Source of the DNA: Gammaproteobacteria bacterium
Lineage (GTDB): Bacteria > Pseudomonadota > Gammaproteobacteria > Steroidobacterales > Steroidobacteraceae
Length of the DNA: 64,000 bases
Direction: 5' to 3'
NCBI GenBank assembly: GCA_947452065.1
Contig: CANGBB010000002.1
Span: 124,001-188,000, forward strand
Part shown: piece after piece, positions 1-9,164 of the stretch
Position numbering within the stretch: position 1 is the stretch's first letter
Layout of the letters: each line of letters opens with the position of its first letter
Translations under genes and position numbers: made by a program
The notes under the pieces: generated by a model
What the model was told of the DNA's origin: nothing
Database searches by the model: none
The model's input: the letters and a program-made list of their open reading frames with translations, nothing else

Positions 1-1079
1 CGCGCGCCCACCTCGAAGAAGATGCCGGTAAATCCATGCACGAGGGGCTGGCTGGCCTGACAGGTGTGGATCTGAACCGTGCCGGTACGCCGCTGATCGA
101 AATCGTCTCCGAGCCGGAGCTGCGCTCTGCGAAGGAAGCGGTCGCCTACATGAAGAAGGTGCACACGCTGGTGCGCTATCTCGGCATCTGCGACGGCAAC
201 ATGCAGGAAGGCTCCTTCCGCTGCGACGCCAACGTGTCGGTGCGGCCGGTGGGCAGCGAAAAGTTCGGCACGCGCGCCGAGATCAAGAACATCAACTCGT
301 TCCGCTACGTCGAAAAAGCCATCCTTTACGAAGTGGCGCGCCAGATCGAGGTGATCGAGACCGGCGGCAAGGTGGTGCAGGAAACGCGGCTGTTCGATCC
401 CGACAAGGGCGAGACGCGTTCGATGCGCTCCAAGGAAGAGGCGAACGACTATCGCTACTTCCCCGACCCGGATCTTCTGCCCGTGCTGTTGACGGACACC
501 TATGTGTCCGAGGTGCGCGGCACCATGCCCGAGCTCCCGGATCAAAAGGCCGCGCGCTTCGTGCAGCAATACGGTCTGTCGGTCTACGATGCCGGTGTGC
601 TCACTGCCAGTCGCGAGCTGGCCGATTACTACGAAACTGTCGTGCGCGAGCTGGGCGGTGAGGCCAAGCTGGCGGCGAACTGGGTCAATGGCGACCTGGC
701 GGCATTCCTCAATCGCGATGGGCTCGAGATTCAGTCCAGTCCGATCAATGCAGCGACGCTGGCCGGGATGCTTCGCCGCATCGCTGACAACACCATCTCG
801 GGCAAGATCGCCAAGGATGTCTTCGAGGCCATGTGGTCCGAGCGTTGCGACGCAGATGCCATCATTGAGGCGCGCGGGCTGCGGCAGATCACCGACGACT
901 CAGCCATCGAAAAGGCTATCGACGCCGTGATGGCGGCCAATCCCGGGCAGCTTGCCGAATATCGTTCCGGCAAGGACAAGCTGTTTGGCTTCTTCGTCGG
1001 CCAGACCATGAAGGCCACGCAGGGCAAGGCGAATCCGGCACTGCTCAACGAGTTGTTGAAGAAGAAGCTGAGTGGCTGA
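1..1079 (+). CDS. gatB: Asp/Glu-tRNA(Asn/Gln) amidotransferase subunit B, 3' part
   Basis: This is the C-terminal three quarters of GatB, which with GatA and GatC amidates misacylated Glu-tRNA(Gln) and Asp-tRNA(Asn). The reading frame is open from base 3, and its first residues, [15 protein letters not shown], match a conserved GatB segment, so the gene starts before the window. About 358 codons are visible of a family length near 475-480. The last 150 or so residues form the helical, YqeY-like tRNA-binding tail. The stop overlaps the GTG start of hslO by 8 bp, so the two are probably co-transcribed. Confidence 0.96.
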   Translation, partial: RAHLEEDAGKSMHEGLAGLTGVDLNRAGTPLIEIVSEPELRSAKEAVAYMKKVHTLVRYLGICDGNMQEGSFRCDANVSVRPVGSEKFGTRAEIKNINSFRYVEKAILYEVARQIEVIETGGKVVQETRLFDPDKGETRSMRSKEEANDYRYFPDPDLLPVLLTDTYVSEVRGTMPELPDQKAARFVQQYGLSVYDAGVLTASRELADYYETVVRELGGEAKLAANWVNGDLAAFLNRDGLEIQSSPINAATLAGMLRRIADNTISGKIAKDVFEAMWSERCDADAIIEARGLRQITDDSAIEKAIDAVMAANPGQLAEYRSGKDKLFGFFVGQTMKATQGKANPALLNELLKKKLSG

Positions 1080-1971
1080 TTCCGCCGGGCAGGGACAGCT
1101 GCGGCGCTTCCTCGTCGAGCAGCACCCGGTACGCGGGCACCACGTGGATCTGGGCGATGCATGGCGTGAATTGCGCGCCGTGCACCCGTACCCGCCGGCC
1201 GTCGAAGCGCTGCTCGGGGAGACGGTGGCGGCAGTGGTGTTGCTGGCTGCGACGCTTAAATTCGATGGCCGCCTGACACTACAGTTCACGGGCCATGGTG
1301 CGGTCTCTTTGCTGGTCGCGCAGTGCACCCATGATTTTCGCGTGCGTGCGGTCGCTCAATACGCTGACGAGATCCCGCCGCTGGCGGACTTCAGTACGCT
1401 GGTTGGCGACGGACGGCTGGCCGTCACCATCGAAAGCGGTGAGTCGGGTGGCCGGTATCAGGGCATCGTGCCGCTGGATGGCGATGGCATCGGTCCCTGT
1501 CTCGAGGCGTATTTCGCCAGCTCCGAGCAGCTCCCGACGCGTCTGCGCCTGACGGCCCAGGGTGATCGCGCCGCCGGCATGCTCTTGCAGCGGCTGCCAG
1601 GCGCGGCCGGTGGTGAGGCGGTTGCCGCCCGCGAGCATGAGGTCTGGGATGCACTGGTGCGCAACCTCGATACGCTGACGGCCGCGGAACTGTTGCAGCC
1701 CACTGAGACATTGCTGCCCCGGGTGGGTGGTGAGTTGGATTGTCGGCTGTTCGCCGGCACTGATGTTGTGTTCCAGTGCGGTTGTAGCGGGAGTCGTGTC
1801 AGCGACATGCTGCGTTCGCTCGGTGCTACCGAAGTACGCGACATCATCCGCGAGCAGGGCAACGTCAGCGTGCAATGCGAATTCTGCCGACGAAATTATC
1901 GCTTCGATGCCATCGACGTTGAGGAGCTGTTTGCCGGCAGCCCGCCTTCGGCGCCAACGCGGCCCAACTGA
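1072..1971 (+). CDS. hslO: Hsp33 redox-regulated holdase chaperone
   Basis: Hsp33 is a cytosolic holdase that is activated when oxidation releases zinc from its C-terminal cysteine cluster. The diagnostic pattern is present: CGC at residues 236-238 and CEFC at 269-272. The protein has 299 residues, usual for the family. The GTG start overlaps the end of gatB by 8 bp, which suggests translational coupling. An alternative start further in would cut into the conserved N-terminal domain. The combination with gatB is not a functional pair that I know of. Confidence 0.95.
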   Translation: MADSAGQGQLRRFLVEQHPVRGHHVDLGDAWRELRAVHPYPPAVEALLGETVAAVVLLAATLKFDGRLTLQFTGHGAVSLLVAQCTHDFRVRAVAQYADEIPPLADFSTLVGDGRLAVTIESGESGGRYQGIVPLDGDGIGPCLEAYFASSEQLPTRLRLTAQGDRAAGMLLQRLPGAAGGEAVAAREHEVWDALVRNLDTLTAAELLQPTETLLPRVGGELDCRLFAGTDVVFQCGCSGSRVSDMLRSLGATEVRDIIREQGNVSVQCEFCRRNYRFDAIDVEELFAGSPPSAPTRPN

Positions 1972-1989
1972 CCGCGCAGCGCCGCGGAT

Positions 1990-2715
1990 TTATGTCTTCA
2001 GCGAGAACGGTGTGAAGTCAGTGTCGCGGTCGTAGTAGTCCTCGCGCTCGGCGCGCTTGAGGAAGTTGACGACCTTATAGGTGACCGGAGTCACCACGAT
2101 TTCCCAGCTGCTCTTTAGTACGTACTGAGTCAGCGTCACTTTGAGCAATAAAGACTGGTCCCAGACGCCGGCAAAGGCGATGGTATAGAACAGCGCCGAG
2201 TCGACCAGTTCTCCGCACAGCGTCGAGCCAATGGTCCGTGTCCACAGCCAGCGACCGCGCGTCAGCAACTTCATTTTTGCCAACACGAAACTGTTGACGA
2301 ATGAACCGCACCAGAAAGCGATGATCGAGCCGGCAACAATCCGCGGGGTGTTGCCAAAGATCGCGGCTACATGCGCCTGGTTTTCAGCCCACTCACGTGC
2401 CGGCGGTAGCACCACGATGACCCAGGCCATGAACGCTGCAAAAGCCAGTGCGGCGAAACCGGCCCAGACGCAGCGACGGTCGCGGGCATAGCCGTACACC
2501 TCGGTCAGGATGTCGCCGAAGATGTACGAGATCGGGAAAAACAGCACACCGGCGGCGAAGGTGATGTCCCCGATCAGCGGCAGTTGCAGCGTGGCCACCT
2601 TGGCCGGGCCGATCAGGTTGGCGCACAGCAGGATGGTCACGTACGCCGCCATGATCAGGTCGTAATACTTGTATTGGCGGGACGGCGCGGAGGTGGGCGT
2701 GTGGGGTATTTCCAT
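1990..2715 (-). CDS. yhhQ: YhhQ-family queuosine precursor transporter
   Basis: This integral inner-membrane protein of 241 residues resembles the YhhQ (DUF165) family, which imports the queuosine precursors preQ0/preQ1. Visible signatures include the run FFPISYIFGDILTEVYG near residue 60 and about six hydrophobic segments. The frame stays open further upstream, but I chose the ATG at 2715 because AGGAG lies about 10 bases before it and the added residues look unlike the family. It faces the TonB receptor gene divergently, leaving a 91-bp shared promoter region. Confidence 0.88.
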   Translation of the reverse strand: MEIPHTPTSAPSRQYKYYDLIMAAYVTILLCANLIGPAKVATLQLPLIGDITFAAGVLFFPISYIFGDILTEVYGYARDRRCVWAGFAALAFAAFMAWVIVVLPPAREWAENQAHVAAIFGNTPRIVAGSIIAFWCGSFVNSFVLAKMKLLTRGRWLWTRTIGSTLCGELVDSALFYTIAFAGVWDQSLLLKVTLTQYVLKSSWEIVVTPVTYKVVNFLKRAEREDYYDRDTDFTPFSLKT

Positions 2716-2806
2716 GCCTGAGAGCTCCTGCAGGTCCGCAGTCTTGAGTGCGACGGCCGCTTGGGCGCACAATACTGTCACATTTCCAACTACCGGGGGG
2801 GTAGTC

Positions 2807-5251
2807 ATGAAGACGTTCCGTCATGGTCTATTGGTTGCTAGCAGCACTGCGCTGCTGGGTCTTGCTGCCGGGCAGACAGCCTTGGCGCAGGATGTGACGC
2901 TCGAAGAAGTGGTGGTCACGGCGCAGAAGCGTGCTGAGTCGCTGGTCGACGTGCCGCTCTCAGTCGAAGCCGTGCAGGGCGAAAAGCTGGCTGAAGCGGG
3001 CATCGTCCGCCTCGATGACCTGAAGGCCTATGTGCCCAATCTGCAGGTCACGGAGACCGGCATCGCCAACAACATCTACGTGCGTGGCATCGGCTCCGGC
3101 CTCAACCAAGGCTTTGAGCAGTCGGTCAGCACTTATGCCGATGGTGTGTTCCGCGGTCGCGGCCACCAGTCGCGCATGCCGTTCCTGGATCTGGAGCGGG
3201 TTGAAGTGTTGCGCGGTCCCCAGCCCATCCTCTTCGGCAAGAATGCCGTTGCGGGTGCGGTCAACCTGATCGGCGCGCGTCCGACGAAGAACTTCGAGGG
3301 CTCCGTGCGTGCCTCGTATGATCCGAATCAGAGCGAGTCAGTCGCCGATGTCGTGCTGTCAGGGCCGCTCAGCGACACGGTAGGTGGGCGTCTGGCGGTT
3401 CGTAGCCGTTCCAGCGCGGGCTATATCAAGAACGCCACCCTCGGTGGCACTGAGCCGAAGCGTGATGAGGGGAGCGGTCGTCTGACCCTCGACTGGAAGC
3501 CCTCCGATCGTCTGGATGCCTCGCTGCGCCTTGAGGGTGGCAACTTCAGCACCAATGGTCGTCAGGTTGAGATCTTCAACGAGACGCCCAGCGGCAATCC
3601 TGCATTTGGTGGTCTGACTTACTCGCAGATCGTCTCGGGTGCGGCACTCCCTCTGGTCGGTTTGCCGACCGGACTGCCTCAGGGCACCAGCCCCTCGGCG
3701 GCCAACAACATCATCGACTATGTGCGTAGCAGCCAGGGCGACACCAGCCGGCTGAACAACCAGGAGGCCGGTCTTACGGTCAACTACGCACTCACCAAGA
3801 AGCTGACGCTGACGTCGGTGACCGGTTACAGCGGCTACGGTCTGATCGAGACCTGCGACTGTGACTTCACCGGTGCAACAGTGTTCAGCGCTGGCGTGAA
3901 GGAAGACTACACTCAGTTCAGTCAGGAACTGCGTCTGACTTCCCCGAAAGAAGATCGTCTGGCCTGGATCGGTGGCCTCTTCTATCAGCGCTATGGCCTG
4001 AACGAAGGTGACTACCTGTTCCTGCCTTACAACAGCCTTGCGATCCCGGTGCTGTCGCTGAATCCGGCGCTGGGCCCGACGGCCGGACTGCGCCAGGCCA
4101 ATGCGGCTTTGTTCTCGAATGTGGTCAACCCGCGCGCCTTTGAGCAAACCAGCAAGCTGTTGTCTGGCTTCCTGCAGGGCACGCTGCGTGTGAATGATCG
4201 CGTGCGTGTCACGGCCGGCGGTCGTTACAGCAAGGAAGACAAGACTGGCTCACGTGTGACCACGCTCAACGCGGGAATCGGTGGTCCGGTTCTCCCGGTG
4301 ACTGCTGGCTTCCCGGGCGGGCCGAGCAACTACGCTCTGTTCGGTGCCGTGCTGGGCATCGTGCCGCACAACCTGTCTGGCAAGCGTTCCGAGAACAATT
4401 TCTCGCCGCTGGTGAATGTGCAGTGGGACTTCAGCACCAACGCGATGGCCTATGCGTCGGCTTCGCGCGGCTACAAGTCAGGTGGTTTCGATGCCCGCTC
4501 GAACAAGCCGCCGGTCGATGGTGGCACGCCGCTGAACAGCGGTACCTTCGAGTTCAAGGATGAGCAGGCCACCACTCTCGAAGTAGGCGTGAAGAGCCGT
4601 GTTAACAGTCGCCTCGAGCTCAACGGCGATGTGTTCTATACCGACTACAAGGATCTGCAGACCACATCCTTCGACGGAGCCATCGGCTTCAACGTTGGTA
4701 ATGGCTCAGCCAAGGTCAAGGGCGCCGAGTTCGAAGGCCGCTGGCAGGCAACGTCTGCTCTGCGCGTGAATGGCACTCTCGCCTTGCTGAACTTCGAGTG
4801 GACCAGCTACTTCGGCCAGTGCGCCTTCGGCGTCACGCCGATCGCTTCGGGCCCGAATGCCGGCAACTGCGACCACAGCGGTGAGTCAAACCAGCTGGCA
4901 CCGAAGGTGACCGGCATGCTTGGTGCGCAGTACGACTGGCATGTCAGTTCAGCAGCGGTGCTGCGCGCCGGTGTGGATGTTGCCTACAGCAGCAGCTACC
5001 TGCTCAACCTGAACCTCGATCCCAACGCCACTCAGCGTGCTTTCACCAAGGTGAACGGCCGTCTGGAACTGGCGGGTAATGGCAGCAATCGCTGGGATCT
5101 GGCGCTGGTGGGCCGCAACTTGGCCAACCGCGCGACGGTGAGCTATGCGGGTGACACGCCGCTGGCTGCGAAGCTGTTCTCGGCTCGCAGCTACTACGGC
5201 TTCGTCGATGCGCCGCGGTCGGTGGCGCTGGAAGCCCGTTACCGCTTCTGA
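2807..5251 (+). CDS. TonB-dependent receptor
   Basis: This outer-membrane active transporter has 814 residues. It starts with a signal peptide ending near AQDVTLEE, followed by a TonB-box-like EEVVVTAQ, a plug domain (roughly residues 40-160, including LERVEVLRGPQ) and a 22-strand-type barrel ending in YRF. The ATG at 2807 is preceded by a run of seven G bases acting as ribosome-binding site, and the signal peptide follows directly. The plug type is the one often seen in expanded receptor families of environmental proteobacteria. The substrate cannot be told from the sequence. Its 3' end overlaps mtgA, on the other strand, by 13 bp. Confidence 0.93.
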   Translation: MKTFRHGLLVASSTALLGLAAGQTALAQDVTLEEVVVTAQKRAESLVDVPLSVEAVQGEKLAEAGIVRLDDLKAYVPNLQVTETGIANNIYVRGIGSGLNQGFEQSVSTYADGVFRGRGHQSRMPFLDLERVEVLRGPQPILFGKNAVAGAVNLIGARPTKNFEGSVRASYDPNQSESVADVVLSGPLSDTVGGRLAVRSRSSAGYIKNATLGGTEPKRDEGSGRLTLDWKPSDRLDASLRLEGGNFSTNGRQVEIFNETPSGNPAFGGLTYSQIVSGAALPLVGLPTGLPQGTSPSAANNIIDYVRSSQGDTSRLNNQEAGLTVNYALTKKLTLTSVTGYSGYGLIETCDCDFTGATVFSAGVKEDYTQFSQELRLTSPKEDRLAWIGGLFYQRYGLNEGDYLFLPYNSLAIPVLSLNPALGPTAGLRQANAALFSNVVNPRAFEQTSKLLSGFLQGTLRVNDRVRVTAGGRYSKEDKTGSRVTTLNAGIGGPVLPVTAGFPGGPSNYALFGAVLGIVPHNLSGKRSENNFSPLVNVQWDFSTNAMAYASASRGYKSGGFDARSNKPPVDGGTPLNSGTFEFKDEQATTLEVGVKSRVNSRLELNGDVFYTDYKDLQTTSFDGAIGFNVGNGSAKVKGAEFEGRWQATSALRVNGTLALLNFEWTSYFGQCAFGVTPIASGPNAGNCDHSGESNQLAPKVTGMLGAQYDWHVSSAAVLRAGVDVAYSSSYLLNLNLDPNATQRAFTKVNGRLELAGNGSNRWDLALVGRNLANRATVSYAGDTPLAAKLFSARSYYGFVDAPRSVALEARYRF

Positions 5252-5967
5252 TCGTTATTGGCCTGGGCGGCGTCGAGCGCGTCGAGATAGCGCACGCCGC
5301 CCAGGCTACTCATCTGACTCAGGATCCAGTCCCGACGTGACTGCAGGTACGCCGAGGGCGCCTCGGCGTGCAGGCGGGTAGGACTGGGTAGCACGGCGGC
5401 CAGAAGAGCGGCCTGTTCACGATTCAGCTTGCTGGCCGGTCGCGCGAAAAAGTGTCGTGAAGCCGCCTCGAGTCCGTAATAGCCAGGACCGAACTGCGCG
5501 GTGTTCAGATACACCTCGAGAATGCGCTCCTTCGGCCACAGTATCTCGATCAGCAGCGTGAAGGCCGCCTCCACACCCTTGCGCAGATAACTGCGACCCG
5601 ACCATAGGAACAGGTTTTTCGCCACCTGTTGCGAGATGGTGCTGGCGCCGTGGACACGGTGGCCCGCGGCATTGCGACGTACCGCCTCACGGATGGAGCG
5701 GAAGTCGAAGCCGGTGTGGAAAGGGAACAACTGGTCTTCGGAGGCGATCACCGCCACGGCAGCATGTGGCGAGATCGCTTCGAGATCGACCCATTCGTAG
5801 TGCGTGCGATAGGCCCGATCGCCGGCGCGCCAAGCATCGATTCGCGCCTCGATCATGAAGGCGCTGGTGGGCGGGTGCACCCAGCGAAGCAGCAGCACCA
5901 ATCCCACCACGAACAGCAGCACGCATAGCACCAGCTTCATCAGCCAGCGCAGTGCGCGCATAAGCAT
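5239..5967 (-). CDS. mtgA: Monofunctional peptidoglycan glycosyltransferase MtgA
   Basis: MtgA polymerises lipid II into glycan strands at the outer face of the inner membrane. The 242-residue protein has one N-terminal membrane anchor (about residues 8-28) and then a GT51 domain. The family motifs are visible in order: EDQLFPFHTGFD with the catalytic Glu, GASTISQQVAKNLFLW, and KERILEVYLN. There is no transpeptidase domain, which separates it from class A penicillin-binding proteins. It is the last gene of a minus-strand group with ppiB and prmC (17 bp after ppiB) and converges on the TonB receptor. Confidence 0.95.
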   Translation of the reverse strand: MLMRALRWLMKLVLCVLLFVVGLVLLLRWVHPPTSAFMIEARIDAWRAGDRAYRTHYEWVDLEAISPHAAVAVIASEDQLFPFHTGFDFRSIREAVRRNAAGHRVHGASTISQQVAKNLFLWSGRSYLRKGVEAAFTLLIEILWPKERILEVYLNTAQFGPGYYGLEAASRHFFARPASKLNREQAALLAAVLPSPTRLHAEAPSAYLQSRRDWILSQMSSLGGVRYLDALDAAQANNDQKR

Positions 5968-5984
5968 CGGCTGCTGACCGTCGG

Positions 5985-6467
5985 TCAGACGCGGCGCGCT
6001 GACAGGATCACGACGTCTTCCAGCGGCGCGTCGGTGTAACCCTGCCGGCGTCCGGTGGCGAGCGCCGCGATCTGGTCAATCGTTTCCATGCCGGCGGTGA
6101 CACGGCCAAAAACCGCGTAGCCATGGTTGCCGGGACGGTAATCCAGGAAGTCGTTGTCCGTGAGGTTCACGAAGAACTGAGAGGTCGCGCTGTGCGGCGC
6201 GTTGGTGCGCGCCATGGAAAGCGTGCCGCGCAGATTCAGCTGGCCGTTGTCCGCCTCATTGCGGATCGGGTCACGAGTTTTTTTCTGCGCGAAGTCTGGG
6301 GTGAGTCCACCGCCCTGGATGACGAATCCGGGCACGATGCGATGGAAGATGGTTCCATCGAAGAACTGTTCGTCCACGTACTGCAGGAAATTGGCCACGG
6401 TCAGCGGCGCATCTTTCTCGAACAGTTCGACGGTGAAATCGCCATGAGAGGTTTTGAACTGGATCAT
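5985..6467 (-). CDS. ppiB: Cyclophilin-type peptidyl-prolyl isomerase
   Basis: This 160-residue single-domain cyclophilin isomerises Xaa-Pro bonds. Family landmarks are the segment FFDGTIFHRIVPGFVIQGG, with the catalytic Arg in FHR, and SMARTNAPHSATSQFFVNL. It lacks a signal peptide, so it is probably cytoplasmic like E. coli PpiB rather than periplasmic PpiA. Its ATG overlaps the end of prmC by 4 bp, which points to translational coupling. Confidence 0.94.
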   Translation of the reverse strand: MIQFKTSHGDFTVELFEKDAPLTVANFLQYVDEQFFDGTIFHRIVPGFVIQGGGLTPDFAQKKTRDPIRNEADNGQLNLRGTLSMARTNAPHSATSQFFVNLTDNDFLDYRPGNHGYAVFGRVTAGMETIDQIAALATGRRQGYTDAPLEDVVILSARRV

Positions 6468-7327
6468 TGCGGCATCCTGGCTTCAGTGACGCGGGGGTGA
6501 CCCGCCAGATCGGCGTGGGAGCGTACGTGAGAGAACCCCGCGCGCACAAGCATTTCTGCGACCGCCGGCCCCTGATCGTTGCCATGCTCAAGGGCCAGTG
6601 CGCCACCCGCCACGAGGTGCCCGCGGGCGCCGACGATGATCTCGCGTAGCGCAGTCAGACCGTCCGGCGGTGATACTAAAGCCGACTGCGGCTCGTGGCG
6701 CAGGGCTGGGTCGGCCAGTGCTGGATCGCCGGGCGCAATGTAGGGCGGGTTGCTGACGATCAGTTCGAAGCGCCGCCCCGGTACCGGTTCATACCAGCTG
6801 CCGCTGACAAACTCGCAGTTGCGCACATCCAGTGTGCGGGCATTGCCCGCGGCCACCGCCAGCGCTGCCGGCGAGGCGTCGGTGGCCGTGATCCGCCAGG
6901 CCGGACGCTCGATGGCCAAAGCCAGGGCCACCGCCCCCGAGCCCGTGCCCAGATCCAGCACCTGTGCCGGACCTGGTGGGCACAAAGCCAGCGCGCGCTC
7001 GACCAGCAACTCTGTCTCGGGCCGCGGGACCAGTACGTCCGGTGTGACCTGCAGACGTCGCGACCAGAATTCGCGCTCGCCGGTGATGTAAGCCAGCGGT
7101 TCACCGCGCACGCGGCGATCGATCCAGGCCATGAACGCATCGCGGGCCGCATCGGGGCAGACTGATTCAGGCTCTGCGTACAAATGACTGCGTGGCCGTT
7201 GCAATGCGCCTGCTAACAAAAGCTGCGCATCCAGGGTCGGGCAGCCGCGCACCTGCGCCCAGTTGAGCATCTGGGCCAGCGTGCTGCCGGCGACGGGAGT
7301 TGTGAGGTCTGATCTGCTAGATTTCAT
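6464..7327 (-). CDS. prmC: Release factor glutamine methyltransferase PrmC
   Basis: PrmC (HemK) methylates the glutamine of the GGQ motif in release factors RF1 and RF2. The 287-residue protein has the helical N-terminal domain, then a Rossmann methyltransferase fold with VLDLGTGSGAVALAL for AdoMet binding and the NPPY catalytic motif in IVSNPPYIAPGD. Its substrate gene prfA lies just upstream on the same strand, but a gene on the opposite strand separates them. The 31-bp gap to that divergent gene must hold both promoters unless they overlap coding sequence. Confidence 0.95.
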   Translation of the reverse strand: MKSSRSDLTTPVAGSTLAQMLNWAQVRGCPTLDAQLLLAGALQRPRSHLYAEPESVCPDAARDAFMAWIDRRVRGEPLAYITGEREFWSRRLQVTPDVLVPRPETELLVERALALCPPGPAQVLDLGTGSGAVALALAIERPAWRITATDASPAALAVAAGNARTLDVRNCEFVSGSWYEPVPGRRFELIVSNPPYIAPGDPALADPALRHEPQSALVSPPDGLTALREIIVGARGHLVAGGALALEHGNDQGPAVAEMLVRAGFSHVRSHADLAGHPRVTEARMPQ

Positions 7328-7358
7328 CGCTTACAAAACATCATTCGTGGAGAGCGTC

Positions 7359-8093
7359 ATGACCGCGCCGGTCCCTTCGGGTTCATTCAGTGCTAGCGAC
7401 ATGCTGGATGCAGCGTACCGCCGCTTCAAGTCCGGCGCTCTGAAGTGCCTCCCGCTGATGCTGCCGGCGGTGCTCGCAGTCCAGGCGGCTGACATCTACT
7501 GGCTGCTCTCCGGTCATCAGAACGCCAAGGTTGCCGATCCGCGCGACGGCACCTTCATCGTGCTGACCATTGTCGGTCTGCTGCTGTTCGTCTGGCTGAT
7601 GGGTGCGGTCATGCTGCGCCTGCAAGCGCTGCGCGTTGGTGGGCTGCGAGGAGTGACCGAAGATCTGAAAGAGTCGGCGACACTCTGGCCGGGCCTGCTG
7701 GCGACCACATTGCTCGCCAGTGCGCTGGTCATGCTTGGTCTGCTGGCACTGCTGATTCCCGGCATTTGGCTGTCCGTTTGTCTGGCACCGCTTTATCCGG
7801 TTGCGCTCATTGAGCGTCCGGCGCCTGCGGCCGCGATCCGCCGGTGCATCGCGCTGGTCAAGCCGATCTGGTTCAAGGTGATGGCGACGTTCGTCATCGG
7901 GATGCTGATCGCCATCGTCTGCCTGTTCACCGTCGGTGTGGTGTTGATGCTCATCCTCGGCGGCGCAACCACGCCGCTGACCACGGCGATCGTCACCACA
8001 GTATCTTTGTTGGTGGTGGCGCTGGCACAGCTGTTCTTCCTGTCGCTGTCGCTCGAAATCTATTGGTCTTCCTCGGCCAGTGCTTCGGCCTGA
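7359..8093 (+). CDS. Multi-pass membrane protein of unknown function
   Basis: The 244-residue product has a short soluble N-terminus with an amphipathic stretch ([17 protein letters not shown]) and then about five or six hydrophobic segments. The pattern resembles inner-membrane proteins of the YciC or glycerophosphodiesterase-membrane-domain type, but I cannot assign a function. I chose the ATG at 7359, in GTCATGACC, over an in-frame start at 7263, which would run into prmC. The 3' end overlaps the 3' end of prfA by 34 bp. It interrupts the usual prfA-prmC neighbourhood on the opposite strand. Confidence 0.8.
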   Translation: MTAPVPSGSFSASDMLDAAYRRFKSGALKCLPLMLPAVLAVQAADIYWLLSGHQNAKVADPRDGTFIVLTIVGLLLFVWLMGAVMLRLQALRVGGLRGVTEDLKESATLWPGLLATTLLASALVMLGLLALLIPGIWLSVCLAPLYPVALIERPAPAAAIRRCIALVKPIWFKVMATFVIGMLIAIVCLFTVGVVLMLILGGATTPLTTAIVTTVSLLVVALAQLFFLSLSLEIYWSSSASASA

Positions 8094-9145
8094 TGCTCCA
8101 GCGCCAGCGCGTCGAGCAGTTCATCGAGCTGACCGCTGATGATTGACGTCAGCTGATAAAGCGTCAGGTTGATGCGGTGGTCGGTCATGCGACCCTGCGG
8201 AAAATTATAGGTACGGATGCGCTCTGAGCGATCACCGGTGCCCACCTGAAGCTTGCGCGAACGTGCCTGAGCCGAGGCCTGTTTCTCCTGTTCGGCAGCC
8301 AGCAGCCGCGACTGAAGCAGGGCCATCGCCCGCGAGCGGTTCTTGTGCTGCGAGCGTTCATCCTGGCATTCCACGACGAGGCCACTGGGCAGGTGTGTGA
8401 TGCGCACCGCCGAGTCGGTCTTGTTGACGTGCTGACCACCCGCGCCGGATGAACGGTATGTGTCGATGCGCAGATCGGCGGGATTGATAGTCACGGTTTC
8501 GATCTCGTCCAGCTCCGGCAGGATCGCCACCGTGCAGGTCGAGGTATGGATGCGCCCCTGTGCCTCCGTGGCCGGTACGCGCTGCACGCGATGCGTGCCG
8601 GATTCAAATTTCAGGCGCGAGTAAGCGCCGCGGCCGACCACGCGGCAGATCACTTCGCGATAGCCACCATGCTCGCCGGGATTCTCGCTGACCGTCTCCA
8701 CTTGCCAGCCGCGGCTCTCGGCATAACGGCTGTACATGCGCAGCAGGTCGCCGGCGAAGATCGCCGCCTCGTCGCCGCCGGTGCCGGCGCGCACTTCGAG
8801 GAAGAGATTGCTGTCATCGTGTGGATCGCGCGGTACAAGCAGGGCCTGCAGGGCCTGCTCACGCGCTCCCAGTTCGCGGTCCAGTCGCGCAACCTCCTCG
8901 GCGCCCATGGTGCGCATGTCGGCATCGGCGTCCTGCGCCATACCCTGCGCCGCGCTCCGTTCGGCCTCCAGTCGCAGGTAGTCGCGGAAGGCCGCCGACG
9001 TCGGCTCGAGGCGGGAATATTCCATCGACAGGTCGCGGAACTTCTCGGTCTGTGACACGAGTTCGGGTTCGGCCAGCAGATGCGCGACTTCCTCGCAGCG
9101 TTCAGCGGTCTTCTCGAGCTTTTTTCGGATTGAATCTTTCATCAT
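8060..9145 (-). CDS. prfA: Peptide chain release factor 1
   Basis: RF1 recognises UAA and UAG stop codons and triggers peptide release. The 361-residue protein shows the PAT codon-recognition tripeptide at residues 191-193, typical of RF1 rather than RF2, and GGQ at 236-238 in [14 protein letters not shown]. Two consecutive ATG codons (9145 and 9142) could start it, and I see no clear Shine-Dalgarno sequence before either. Only 19 bp separate it from the divergent TPR gene. The common neighbour hemA is not here. Confidence 0.97.
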   Translation of the reverse strand: MMKDSIRKKLEKTAERCEEVAHLLAEPELVSQTEKFRDLSMEYSRLEPTSAAFRDYLRLEAERSAAQGMAQDADADMRTMGAEEVARLDRELGAREQALQALLVPRDPHDDSNLFLEVRAGTGGDEAAIFAGDLLRMYSRYAESRGWQVETVSENPGEHGGYREVICRVVGRGAYSRLKFESGTHRVQRVPATEAQGRIHTSTCTVAILPELDEIETVTINPADLRIDTYRSSGAGGQHVNKTDSAVRITHLPSGLVVECQDERSQHKNRSRAMALLQSRLLAAEQEKQASAQARSRKLQVGTGDRSERIRTYNFPQGRMTDHRINLTLYQLTSIISGQLDELLDALALEHQAEALAEEDQ

Positions 9146-9164
9146 CGGCTATAGTCACAGCATC

